From Gemmatimonadota bacterium (lineage in GTDB: Bacteria; Gemmatimonadota; Gemmatimonadetes; Longimicrobiales; Gaopeijiaceae), in the NCBI GenBank assembly GCA_016209885.1, contig JACQVF010000113.1:1-40802 (forward strand): DNA of 40,802 nucleotides, in the 5' to 3' direction. A program made the position numbers and the translations under genes. This document shows positions 15,141 to 23,408 of this stretch, piece after piece; within the stretch, counting starts at the first letter, position 1, and each line of letters begins with the position of its first letter. Below the pieces are notes generated by a model. It saw only the letters and a list, made by a program, of their open reading frames with translations. It searched no databases and was not told the origin of the DNA.

Positions 15141-17110
15141 AGGCCCAGCCCCCGGAGCGCGAGGTTAAGCACGAAGCCCGCCGTGAAGGCGAACACGGTC
15201 GCGAACGCGAACATGCCGACGGCCGTCCGCGTCCCGCGCTCCTTGACCATCATCAAGAACTGGGCCACGCAGGGAACGAAGAGGGTGAGCGTCACGGCCG
15301 CCACCGTGAGCTGCACGGCGTCCAGCACGCCAGTGCCGTTCAGGTCGTAGAGCCCGGCAGCGCCGTAGTCGCGGCGGAAAAAGCCGAAGATGAACACCGA
15401 AGCCGTCTCCCGCGGCAGCCCCAGCGCGCCAACCACCGGTGCGAGCCCGGAAACGATGCGCTCGAAGATCCCCGTGATGCGCCCGGCCCAGAGAAGCACG
15501 CTGGCCAGCAGGAACAGCGGCAGCACCTCGAGGAAGTACCAGTGCATGCGGGCGTACGTCTTCGTGAGCACGTTCCCGGCCCGCGGGCGCCGGAGCGGCG
15601 GCAGCTCCATGTGGAACGTGGCCGGCCGGCCCGGAAGGAGCCGGGCGGCCAGGGCACCCACCAGCACGAAGGTGCCGAGCACGGACGCCATCCAGACGCC
15701 CAGCGCCAGAGGCTGGCCCGCCAGGATCGCCAGGATTACCCCGAGCTGCGCCGAGCAGGGGATCGCCAGCGCCAACAAGAGCGTCGCGAGCACGCGCTCC
15801 CGCCGCGTCTCCAACGTCCGCGTCACCATCGTGGCCATGGTGTCGCAGGCGAAGCCCAGGACCAGCGGGATCACCGCCCGCCCGTTCAGCCCCAGCCGCT
15901 TGAAGGCCCGGTCCACCAGGAGCGCGAGCCGCGGGAAGTAGCCGCTGTCCTCGAGAAGCGAGAAGAAGAGGAAGAACGTGCCGACGATGGGAAGCACGAT
16001 GGCGACCGCGTAGCGGACACCCAGCGTGAGGATGCCGTATTCGCCCGCGAACAGATCCCGCGCCCACGTCCACGGCAGGCCCGCAAAGAGCCGCTCGAAG
16101 AACGGGTTCACCCACCCCTCGAATACGGACCCCTCGAGCCAGTCCACCAGCGTCCCGGCGCCGAACTGACCCACGAACTTGTAGAGGCCGAGGTAGAGCA
16201 CCAGCAGCAGCACGGGGATCCCCGTGGCGGGTGAGGCCATCAGACGACCGAGGCTCTCGACCCAGCGCGGCGGACCCTGGCGTGCCCCGGACAGGACGCC
16301 GTCCGCCAGGGCGTCGGACGCGCGCTGGCGCTCCACCGCGACCCGGTACGCGGGCGGGACCCCGAACGCGCGCGAGGCCTCATCCGCCGCCGCCAGCGCC
16401 GCGCGCCCGCCGTCTGGCTCCGTCTGCGCCACGCGCCCGCGCATTTCCTCGTCGCCCTGGAGGAGCAGAGCGGCGACGGCTGCGGAATCCGCCGCGTAGG
16501 CGCCCACAAGCCCGCGCCGCACCGACGCGATCGCCTCGCCGACGCCGTTCCCGTACGCCACCCGCGCCGCGGGCGCGCCTGTCATCGCGCCCAGGATCGC
16601 CGCGCCCAGCTCCTCGATCCCCTGACCCTCCACCGCCACCACCGGCACCACGGTCGTGCCGAGCCGCAGCGCCAGCCGCTCCACGTCCACCGTCAGGCCG
16701 CGCGCCGCGGCCTCGTCCATCATGTTCAGCGCCACGATCAGCGGGGGGCCCGCCTCCGCAAGCTGAAGCGTGAGAGGAAGCATGCGGGTCAGGTTCTTCG
16801 CGTCCACCACATGCACGATCACGTCCGCCCCGCCATCCAGGACGATTCGCCGCGCCACCCGCTCCTCCTCCGTCATGGCCAGGAGCGAGTACATCCCCGG
16901 CGTATCCAGCACCTCGACGCTCACCCCGCCGATGCGCCCGTGGCCGCGAGAAACCTCCACCGACGTGCCGGGATAGTTGGACACGGTCACATACGCGCCC
17001 GTCAGCCGGTTGAAGAGCGCACTCTTCCCGACATTCGGCGCACCCACGAGCGCGACACGCAGAGCGCCACGCAGAGCGCCACGCGGCGCCGACTGACCGG
17101 CCGCCGACAC
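15137..17110 (-). CDS. feoB: FeoB ferrous iron transporter
   Basis: GTPase-coupled Fe(II) permease of the inner membrane. The G domain shows GAPNVGKS (G1), NYPGTSVE (G2), DTPG (G3), NMMD (G4) and VAVEGQG (G5). The membrane domain has the two Gate regions with conserved cysteines (GFACDTMATMVTRTLETRRER and IPCSAQLG). I chose GTG 17110 (657 residues): a sigma54-like promoter at 17198-17213 puts transcription start near 17187, downstream of the alternative ATG at 17194, and no other start codon precedes G1 at the family's usual distance. The ribosome site is weak, so the start is uncertain. A 12-base in-frame duplication (GALR twice) precedes G1. It is the first gene of feoB, zinc ribbon, feoA, unknown. 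Confidence 0.92.
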   Translation of the reverse strand: MSAAGQSAPRGALRGALRVALVGAPNVGKSALFNRLTGAYVTVSNYPGTSVEVSRGHGRIGGVSVEVLDTPGMYSLLAMTEEERVARRIVLDGGADVIVHVVDAKNLTRMLPLTLQLAEAGPPLIVALNMMDEAAARGLTVDVERLALRLGTTVVPVVAVEGQGIEELGAAILGAMTGAPAARVAYGNGVGEAIASVRRGLVGAYAADSAAVAALLLQGDEEMRGRVAQTEPDGGRAALAAADEASRAFGVPPAYRVAVERQRASDALADGVLSGARQGPPRWVESLGRLMASPATGIPVLLLVLYLGLYKFVGQFGAGTLVDWLEGSVFEGWVNPFFERLFAGLPWTWARDLFAGEYGILTLGVRYAVAIVLPIVGTFFLFFSLLEDSGYFPRLALLVDRAFKRLGLNGRAVIPLVLGFACDTMATMVTRTLETRRERVLATLLLALAIPCSAQLGVILAILAGQPLALGVWMASVLGTFVLVGALAARLLPGRPATFHMELPPLRRPRAGNVLTKTYARMHWYFLEVLPLFLLASVLLWAGRITGIFERIVSGLAPVVGALGLPRETASVFIFGFFRRDYGAAGLYDLNGTGVLDAVQLTVAAVTLTLFVPCVAQFLMMVKERGTRTAVGMFAFATVFAFTAGFVLNLALRGLGL

Positions 17111-17197
17111 CCCATCATGACACGCCCCGGAATGACAGACGCCGTTCCCGGACAAAGCTCCCCCTGCTCGCAAACGATTCCCAACCGCAACCATGCC

Positions 17198-17213
17198 TGC
17201 ACGACGCGTGCCG
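17198..17213 (-). promoter_or_regulatory. Sigma54 promoter candidate for feoB
   Basis: Minus strand CGGCACGCGTCGTGCA: 10 of 12 positions; GGCACG is intact and GG/GC spacing is correct. Its -12 lies 89 bases before the GTG at 17110, a leader like those of the other elements in the window. Confidence 0.5.
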
Positions 17214-17488
17214 TGCACCAGCGCGGTGAACGCGGGCCGCTGCGGCACGTGACCCGTTCGAGTCTGCCCATCCGGCGCCCGCTGTGGGCCGCGGCTCCGG
17301 GCCGGCGCCGAGCTCCGCCACCGGCGGCTCGGGTCAGGTGGCCGGGCCGGCTCCGTGCGTCCGGGGACAAAGTGTCTCGGCGATTGGACAGATAGGCCCA
17401 GCGCAATCCTGCAGATTCGGGCGTGAGGTCGCAGCACTCGTCCGGAACGCAGGCGGAGCGCCGATAGGGATCAGCGCGCCGGGGGAAC

Positions 17489-17820
17489 GTGATCACGACA
17501 GGGACAACGACCACCAGGCCGTCTTCGTTCATCGCGCTGCTGACCTGCGCGGGCTCGCCGCCTGCGGCGGGGACGTGACCGGCCCGATGGAGGCGCTGCC
17601 CCGCGAGCTCACTGCCGCTGAGCAGAAGATCATCCACAGCTCGAACAGATTCGGTGTCGAGCTGCTGAAAGAGGTCTACGCCCGCGAGGTGGGGCCGAAC
17701 GTCGTCATATCACCGCTCAGCGCCTCGATGGCGCTGGGGATGACGCTCAACGGAGCGGCGGGCGAGACATAGGAGGAGATGGCGAGGCGGCTCTCCCACG
17801 GACGTTCCAACGCAACGCGT
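17489..17820 (+). pseudogene. Degenerate serpin gene remnant
   Basis: Residues readable in one frame (AAEQKIIHSSNRFGVELLKE, then NVVISPLSASMALGMTLNGA) are the N-terminal helices and the hallmark start of a serpin. They stop at TAG (17770) where the family continues GETYEEM; after the stop the same frame still reads EEMARRLS, then homology ends. Upstream, a signal peptide (RPSSFIALLTCAG) is in another frame from the lipobox LAACGG, so there is also a frameshift. Reactive-centre loop and core are absent. Non-functional; a full serpin has about 370-400 residues. Confidence 0.8.
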
Positions 17821-17830
17821 GTGCTGCAAA

Positions 17831-18129
17831 GGTCGGGCCTGTGCGACCCACGCGAGGCCGCTCAGAGCGGCGTCGCAAGCACAGCGTGTGCCGTTCTGTC
17901 CCGCCCGCAACGGCACCAATGCGCCAGGCTGTCCCAGAGGATCGGGGGTGCATATCCGTAACCGATGATCTCGTAAAAAGTTAGGGCGTTCACGCCGGTG
18001 CGGACTGCTCCTTGCACCTTCGCAGATTCGAGGCGAGGAAGGGAGAGCCACACCCGCTGATCCACCCGGAGAAGGCGCCCGAGCTCTCGTTTTTCTCACC
18101 TCCGCGCTCACGGGTGAGGGGATGGAGGC
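17831..18129. other. Intergenic, no gene supported; contains repeat copy
   Basis: No frame here is convincing. It contains the short repeat core at 17875-17896 and a GC-rich hairpin (GCCGCT-CAG-AGCGGC) next to it. A -24/-12-like string at 18001-18016 matches only 8 of 12 positions and is not called. Confidence 0.5.
17875..17896 (-). repeat. Core copy of a dispersed palindromic repeat (truncated)
   Basis: The minus strand here (GAACGGCACACGCTGTGCTT, then GC) resembles the cores at 21920-21945 and 39407-39430 (GAGCGGCACTCTCTGTGCTT). It lies next to the dead serpin gene, in the opposite orientation to the other two copies. Confidence 0.4.
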
Positions 18130-20508
18130 ATGGTGCGACTTCCTGCGGGAGGGGGTGAACGGCCGAACGTCGACCTGACCGGCGTATCGCCGTTGCCCTC
18201 CGCCGACGGTCGCGGAGCGCTGCGCGTCCACGTGACGGGGGTGGTCCAGGGCGTGGGCTTCCGCCCGTTTGTCCACCGCCTCGCGCTGCGCCACGAGCTG
18301 GGCGGCTGGGTGTGCAACCGGGCCGGCGACGTGGAGATCCACGTAGAGGGGCTGCCGCCCGAGGTCGCGGCATTCCTTGCCGAGCTCGAGGCGGAGGCGC
18401 CGCCGCTGGCGCGCATCGACGAGTTACGCGCGGAGGCGGCGCGCCCCGGCGGGCTCACGGACTTCTCCATCGAGCGGAGCCGCGATGCGCCGGACGAGCG
18501 GCAGCCGGTATCGCCGGACGTGGCGATCTGCGCGGCGTGCGAGGCGGAGCTCTTCGACCCGTCGAACCGCCGGTATGGCTACGCGTTCATCACGTGCACG
18601 GACTGCGGGCCGCGTTTCACGGTCATCCGGGCAATGCCCTACGACCGCGAGCGCACCAGCATGTTCGCGTTCACGCAGTGCCCAGACTGCCTGGACGAAT
18701 ACCGCACGCCGGGGAACCGCCGATACCACTCCGAGACGAACAGTTGCCCCAGGTGCGGCCCGCGCTTGTGGCTCGAGATCCCTCGGGCGCCGCTGCCATC
18801 GAGTCGGCGGCCGCCGGGCGATCCCATCGAGCGGGCGGCCGCGCTCCTGCGCCAGGGCGCCATCGTGGCCGTGCGCGGGCTCGGCGGCTTTCATCTGGCA
18901 GTGGACGCCGCAGATGACGCGGCCGTAGAGCGGCTGCGCACCCGGAAGCGCAGGGAGGCGAAGCCTCTGGCGATCATGGTGCACGCGCTGCGGGACGCCC
19001 AGGCCCTGGGCGAGGTGGGGGACGCGGAAGCGGCGCTCCTGACCTCGGCGGAGCGGCCCGTCGTGCTGCTCCGGCGGCGCGCCCTGGCGCAGGTCGCGCC
19101 CTCCCTCGCGCCGGGGCTGGACACGGTGGGCGTCATGCTCGCGTACACGCCGCTCCACCACCTCCTTCTCGAGCGGGTCGGCCGACCGCTGGTGATGACG
19201 AGCGGGAACGTGAGCGAGGAGCCCATCGCCACGGGGAACGAGGAGGCGCTGCGGCGCCTCGCGGACATCGCCGACGCGTTCCTCCTCCACGACCGGGAGA
19301 TCGCAGCCCGCTATGACGACTCCGTTGTGCGCGTGGCGGGCGCGACGCCGATCTTCCTGCGGCGCGCCCGGGGCTACGCGCCTCTGCCGCTGCGGCTCCC
19401 GGTCGCGGCGCCCCTCCCGCTGCTGGCGGTAGGCCCGCACCTGAAGAACACGTTCACGCTGGTCCACGGGCGCGACGCCTACGTCAGCCAGCACGTCGGC
19501 GACCTGGAGAACCTCGAGACGCTGGAGCACTTCGAAGCGAGCCTCGAGACGCTCTCCCGTCTCTTTCGGATCGTTCCCGAGGTCGTCGTGCGCGACCTGC
19601 ACCCCGGCTATCTCTCGACCCGTGTCGCCGAGCAGAAAGGGCTGGCCGAGGTGATCGCGGTTCAGCATCACCACGCACATGTGGCCGCGGTGATGGCGGA
19701 GCACGGCAGGACGCAGCCTGTGGTGGGGATCGCCTACGACGGCACGGGCTTCGGCGACGACGGCTGCGTTTGGGGCGCCGAGGTGCTCGTGGCGGACCTC
19801 ACCGGCTATCGTCGTGCCGCGCAGCTCCGCTACGCGCCGCTGCCGGGCGGCGATGCGGCGGCGCGCCGGCCCTGGCGTGCGGCCCTCGGCTACCTTTCCC
19901 TGGAGCCCGACGCGGCGCCTGCCTTCGCCCGCGCGTTCCGGGGTGTGGACCGCCGCGGGCGCGAGATCGCCGAGCGTCAGATCACGGCCGGGGTCAACGC
20001 GCCCGTGGCCTCTTCCATGGGTCGGCTTTTCGACGCTGCCGCGGCGGTGCTGGGCGTGCGCACCGTCGCCCATTACGAGGGTCAGGCCGCCATGGAGCTG
20101 GAGGCGCTGGCGGGAGTGCGGTCCGCGCATGCCTGGCCGCTGCCGCTGCTGGAAGCATCTGTCGATCCGCCCGGTGGCCTGGTGCTGGACCCGCTGCCGC
20201 TGCTGCAGGCGCTGGGGATGGCGGCGGCGCGCGGCTCCGACCCCGCCGAACTCGCGGCGACGTTCCACGAGAGCGTGGCCGCGGCGACCGCCCGCGTCGC
20301 GGCGAGAGTCGCGGAGGAGAGCGGGACGGACACCATCGCAGTGGGCGGCGGCGTATTCCAGAACGCGCGACTTCTCCAGTCCGTGCGTGCTCGCCTGAAG
20401 CAACGCGGGCTGTCCGTGCTGGCTCCCCGCCGCCTCTCGCCCAACGACGGGGCCATCAGCTATGGCCAGGCCGCCGTCGCGGCGGCGCGGCTGGTGGTGC
20501 GAGCGTAG
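18130..20508 (+). CDS. hypF: HypF carbamoyltransferase for NiFe-hydrogenase maturation
   Basis: A 792-residue cytoplasmic enzyme that uses carbamoyl phosphate to carbamoylate the C-terminal Cys of HypE, making the cyanide ligands of NiFe hydrogenase. Domains: acylphosphatase (VTGVVQGVGFRPFVHRLA, residues 36-53), two zinc fingers (CAACEAEL with CTDCGPRF; CPDCLDEY with CPRCGPRL), a YrdC-like adenylation domain (GLGGFHLAVDA near 255; TSGNVSEEP), and a C-terminal Kae1-like domain with the metal motif QHHHAHVAAVMAEHG and GVFQNARLL. Length suits the family. GGAGG lies very close to the ATG, so a slightly later start is possible. It is followed by hypE after 268 bases; hypABCD and hydrogenase genes are not in the window. 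Confidence 0.95.
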   Translation: MVRLPAGGGERPNVDLTGVSPLPSADGRGALRVHVTGVVQGVGFRPFVHRLALRHELGGWVCNRAGDVEIHVEGLPPEVAAFLAELEAEAPPLARIDELRAEAARPGGLTDFSIERSRDAPDERQPVSPDVAICAACEAELFDPSNRRYGYAFITCTDCGPRFTVIRAMPYDRERTSMFAFTQCPDCLDEYRTPGNRRYHSETNSCPRCGPRLWLEIPRAPLPSSRRPPGDPIERAAALLRQGAIVAVRGLGGFHLAVDAADDAAVERLRTRKRREAKPLAIMVHALRDAQALGEVGDAEAALLTSAERPVVLLRRRALAQVAPSLAPGLDTVGVMLAYTPLHHLLLERVGRPLVMTSGNVSEEPIATGNEEALRRLADIADAFLLHDREIAARYDDSVVRVAGATPIFLRRARGYAPLPLRLPVAAPLPLLAVGPHLKNTFTLVHGRDAYVSQHVGDLENLETLEHFEASLETLSRLFRIVPEVVVRDLHPGYLSTRVAEQKGLAEVIAVQHHHAHVAAVMAEHGRTQPVVGIAYDGTGFGDDGCVWGAEVLVADLTGYRRAAQLRYAPLPGGDAAARRPWRAALGYLSLEPDAAPAFARAFRGVDRRGREIAERQITAGVNAPVASSMGRLFDAAAAVLGVRTVAHYEGQAAMELEALAGVRSAHAWPLPLLEASVDPPGGLVLDPLPLLQALGMAAARGSDPAELAATFHESVAAATARVAARVAEESGTDTIAVGGGVFQNARLLQSVRARLKQRGLSVLAPRRLSPNDGAISYGQAAVAAARLVVRA

Positions 20509-20642
20509 CGGTCCGCAGGAGGTTGGACATCCTCGACCCTTGGTCGTAGCCGCGTGGCGCCAGGCCGTTTCCCGCCGCGGAGCTCCCACCGGCCCAGATC
20601 GCAGCGGACGACGCGCGCCCGCGGCCCGCGCCAAGGGCGCGA

Positions 20643-20658
20643 GGGCATGGACCTTGCA
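20643..20658 (+). promoter_or_regulatory. Sigma54 promoter candidate for hypE
   Basis: GGGCATGGACCTTGCA: 10 of 12 positions, full TTGCA at -12 and GG/GC 10 bases apart. It sits in the 268-base hypF-hypE gap, about 120 bases before the hypE start. Sigma54 control of hyp genes is known in enterobacteria, which makes it plausible. Confidence 0.5.
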
Positions 20659-20776
20659 CCTTGGAAGGCCGGACCCGGCGGGACCACTCCGGTGCGGTGA
20701 TTCGGGAGGGGCGCGGCGGCGGCGGGCGCCGGGTATCGGTAAGCGAGACCGCCAGGCAAGGAGCGCACGGGCAGAG

Positions 20777-21874
20777 ATGGTGAGGAGGACGACGACGGAG
20801 CGGGGAAGGGCGCCCGGGGCGCGCAGCGCGCGGGCCGCCCCCGGCAGCCCGCCGCCCGAAAGAGTGTACGGGCGGGTTCAACTCGGGCACGGGTCCGGCG
20901 GGAAGATGAGCGCGCGGCTCCTGCGCGAGTACTTCCTTCCCTACTTCGCGAACCCTGCGCTCGATCCCGCGGGTGACGCGGCGGTCGTAGCGGTGAACGC
21001 CCGTGACATCGCCATCTCGACGGACACCTACGTGGTCTCACCCCTCGAGTTCCCGGGCGGCGACATCGGCTCCCTGGCCGTCCACGGCACGCTGAACGAC
21101 CTGGCGACGATGGGTGCGAGCCCGTGCTACTTCTCCGCCGGGTTCGTGCTGGAGGAAGGGCTGCAGCTCGAGGTGCTCGAGCGCGTGGTGCGCTCCATGG
21201 CCGCGAGCGCGAAACGCGCCGGCGTCGCCCTCGTGAGCGGCGACACCAAGGTCGTCGAGTGGGGCAAAGGCGATGGGCTGTTCGTCAACACCACCGGGAT
21301 CGGCTTGCTGGATGCCGACTTTCGCCCGGCGCCCGGCCGCGCCCGGCCCGGTGATGTCGTGCTCGTGAGCGGACCCCTCGGCTGCCATGGGATCGCGATC
21401 CTCGCCGTGCGGGAAGACCTCGGGCTCGACGCACCCGTGCTCAGCGATTCCGCGAACCTCTTCCCGCTCGTCGAGCGGCTGCGCAATTCGGTGGGCAGCG
21501 ACGTGCATGTGCTCCGGCACCCGACGCGGGGCGGGCTCGCCAGCGCACTCACCGAGATCGCACGTGCCTCGCAGATCGGGATCGATCTGGACGAGCCGGC
21601 GCTGCCGATCCCGGCGCAGGTCGCGGTGGCGTGCGAGCTGCTGGAGCTGGACCCGCTCTCCGTTGCGAACGAAGGGATCCTGGTGGCGGTTGTCGCGGAA
21701 CGAGCCGTGGACGAGGCCCTCCGCATACTGCACAGGCACCCTCTCGGACGCGAGGCCGCCCGCATCGGGCAGGTCGTGCGCCGCCACCCCGGGCTCGTGA
21801 TCCTCAACGCGGCGCGCGGCGGGACGCGCCTGGTGGATCTCCTGCCGGGCGACCGGCTCCCGCGCCTATGCTGA
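20777..21874 (+). CDS. hypE: HypE, carrier of the thiocarboxamide/thiocyanate for NiFe-hydrogenase
   Basis: A 365-residue PurM/AIR-synthase-like enzyme that dehydrates the S-carbamoyl group on its own C-terminal cysteine. It shows LGHGSGGKMSARLL near residue 40, the GD(A/D)AAVVAV substrate region, ISTDTYVVSPLEFPGGDIG, DLATMGA, and a C-terminus ending exactly PRLC, matching the required terminal Cys (PRIC in most HypE). The N-terminal 30 residues are Arg/Ala-rich and poorly supported; translation might start later, for example at a non-ATG codon near the VYGRVQLGHG segment. It follows hypF and precedes a nickel/cobalt transporter. A -24/-12 candidate lies about 120 bases upstream. Confidence 0.93.
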   Translation: MVRRTTTERGRAPGARSARAAPGSPPPERVYGRVQLGHGSGGKMSARLLREYFLPYFANPALDPAGDAAVVAVNARDIAISTDTYVVSPLEFPGGDIGSLAVHGTLNDLATMGASPCYFSAGFVLEEGLQLEVLERVVRSMAASAKRAGVALVSGDTKVVEWGKGDGLFVNTTGIGLLDADFRPAPGRARPGDVVLVSGPLGCHGIAILAVREDLGLDAPVLSDSANLFPLVERLRNSVGSDVHVLRHPTRGGLASALTEIARASQIGIDLDEPALPIPAQVAVACELLELDPLSVANEGILVAVVAERAVDEALRILHRHPLGREAARIGQVVRRHPGLVILNAARGGTRLVDLLPGDRLPRLC

Positions 21875-21963
21875 TGCTTCGCGGCGGCGATCCCAGTGCA
21901 TTCGAGCGCCGCTGCATCCACTCCAGCGCTCTCTGTGCTTACGCGGATCGCCGCCGCGAAGCA
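21875..21963 (-). repeat. Perfect 19-bp inverted repeat, full copy of a dispersed palindromic element
   Basis: Begins right after the hypE stop. Left arm TGCTTCGCGGCGGCGATCC (21875-21893) and right arm 21945-21963 are perfect reverse complements, with a 51-base loop. The right part (CTCTCTGTGCTTACGCG, then GATC, ending CGAAGCAC) recurs with few changes at 39409-39449. It could be a REP/MITE-like element, a 3' hairpin or a structured RNA. Confidence 0.75.
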
Positions 21964-22097
21964 CCAGCACTCCCGGCCCCGCTCGAGCGCGGGTCTCGGT
22001 CCCCGACGCGCTGCTGCGGGAGCCGACATCGCTCTCGCGCTGCGCCGGTGTCCCGCGGCACCGCGTGCCTGGCCGCAGCCCCCGTATCGGGCCGCAA

Positions 22098-22760
22098 ATG
22101 ACATACGCACTCCCCTGGCTCACCGCCTTCCTCGTGGGCTTCGCCCACTCCCTCGAGCCCGACCACGTGGTGGCCGTGACCACATTCGTGAGCCGGCGGC
22201 CGGGTCCGCGGGAGGCGCTGCGCTTCGGGGTGCGCTGGGGCGCAGGCCATTCGGCGGCCGTCCTGTTGCTGGGTGGGCTCCTGGTAGCGCTGAAGATCCG
22301 GGTGCCGCAGTCCTTGGGCGCCATCCTCGAGCTGGCCGTGGGTGCCGCCCTAGCGGCCCTCGGCGTGTGGGCGCTCCGCGGCGCACGTGCGCTTCATGCT
22401 CACGAGCACGTGCACGGAGACGGAACCCGCCATACCCACGTCCACTCGCACGCCCACAGCCGCGATCACGGGCACGGGCACACGCTCACGCTGCTGGGCG
22501 CGCTCCACGGGCTCGCGGGCACCGGACCCGTCATCGCTCTCCTTCCCTTGACGCTGGCGGACTCGCGCCTCGCGGCCGGAGCGTATCTGGCCGTGTTCGG
22601 GATGGGGACCATCGCCGGCATGATGCTGTACACGCTCATCGCCGGATTCGTCGCCGGTGGGATGGCGAGCCGCTCCGTCGCCCTCGCCCGCGGACTGGCC
22701 ATACTCACCGGGCTCGCCAGCCTCGGCGTCGGCGGGCTCTGGATCGCGCGAGCCTTGTAG
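22098..22760 (+). CDS. Nickel/cobalt transporter (NiCoT/RcnA-like)
   Basis: A 220-residue membrane protein. The first helix holds the metal motif GFAHSLEPDHVVAVTTF (family pattern H-x4-D-H), and the second GAGHSAAVLLLGG. A cytoplasmic or loop segment is packed with histidines (HAHEHVHGDGTRHTHVHSHAH, then HGHGHT), then more helices with GALHGLAGTGPVIALLPL. These are the marks of high-affinity Ni/Co permeases and their RcnA/UreH relatives. Directly after hypF-hypE, it probably supplies nickel for NiFe hydrogenase; that is inferred from context. The ATG at 22098 begins a normal first helix; an upstream GTG (22065) would add 11 unlikely residues. Confidence 0.82.
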   Translation: MTYALPWLTAFLVGFAHSLEPDHVVAVTTFVSRRPGPREALRFGVRWGAGHSAAVLLLGGLLVALKIRVPQSLGAILELAVGAALAALGVWALRGARALHAHEHVHGDGTRHTHVHSHAHSRDHGHGHTLTLLGALHGLAGTGPVIALLPLTLADSRLAAGAYLAVFGMGTIAGMMLYTLIAGFVAGGMASRSVALARGLAILTGLASLGVGGLWIARAL

Positions 22761-22807
22761 AGGGCTCCTTCGCGTCCCTTCCCTCGCGAGCGCGGCCGCC
22801 CCGCATC

Positions 22808-23287
22808 CTAGCTCGCGGCGCCTTCGGTCTGATTGGTGAGGTAGTTCTGCAGCCCCATTTGCTCGATCTGCGCACGCTGCATCTCTGCCCAGTCGACGTG
22901 CCCCTCTTCCATCTTGAGGATCTCGATGAGCAAGTCAACCGCGGCTTGGTCACCCACCTCATGCGCCAAACCGATGGCGTCGTTGTAGGCGCGCACTGCC
23001 GCGAGTTCCGCTTCCTGGTCATTGCTCACCATTTCCGACACGCTCTGGCCGATTCGGATGGGATTGAGCCTGGAGACGACCGGCGTGCCTTCCAGAAAAA
23101 GGACGCGCCGGATGAGCCACTCGGCGTGATGCATCTCGTCCCTCGCCTGCTTCTCGATCGCCTCGTGAAGCTTTTCGTAGCCCCAGTTGTCGCACATCTC
23201 AGAGTGCACCATGTACTGATTGATCGCCGTGAGTTCGTCTGCCAGAAGCTGATTCAGCACCGCGAGAAGCTTCTCGTTGCCTTTCAT
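22808..23287 (-). CDS. bfr: Bacterioferritin
   Basis: A 159-residue haem-containing iron-storage protein (24-mer, cytoplasm). It begins MKGNEKLLAVLNQLLADELT and aligns along its length with E. coli Bfr: ELTAINQYMVHSEMCDNWG, ARDEMHHAEWLIRRVLFLEG, and EGHVDWAEMQRAQIEQMGLQNYL. Ferroxidase ligands (Glu in DELT, Glu/His in DEMHHAE, and EEGH) are present, and the Met of DEMHHAE corresponds to the haem ligand Met52. GGAGGTC precedes the ATG. Fits a genome stretch concerned with iron and haem, beside feo and ccm genes; no -24/-12 element is seen upstream. Confidence 0.95.
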   Translation of the reverse strand: MKGNEKLLAVLNQLLADELTAINQYMVHSEMCDNWGYEKLHEAIEKQARDEMHHAEWLIRRVLFLEGTPVVSRLNPIRIGQSVSEMVSNDQEAELAAVRAYNDAIGLAHEVGDQAAVDLLIEILKMEEGHVDWAEMQRAQIEQMGLQNYLTNQTEGAAS

Positions 23288-23408
23288 GTTTGACCTCCGA
23301 AACGAATCCGCCCAAGAAACCAAGAAACTTAAAGCGGATAGCCGCGCCGAAGAGAAGTTGCCAACGCGGGTAGACAACCCGTGGAGCCAACTCACCCGCT
23401 CGCCTGCT

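Noticed and set aside
17055-17090. Tandem repeat before the FeoB G1 motif as a phase-variation switch
   Set aside because: The unit is 12 bases and keeps the frame (GALR repeated), so copy change would not switch FeoB off.
17111-17194. Longer FeoB starting at the ATG 17194
   Set aside because: It lies upstream of the transcription start implied by the -24/-12 element and has no ribosome site; the added residues are not FeoB-like. Kept as an alternative only.
18001-18016. -24/-12-like string CGGACTGCTCCTTGCA upstream of hypF
   Set aside because: Only 8 of 12 positions match and the -24 block is poor beyond GG; in such GC-rich DNA this is easily chance.
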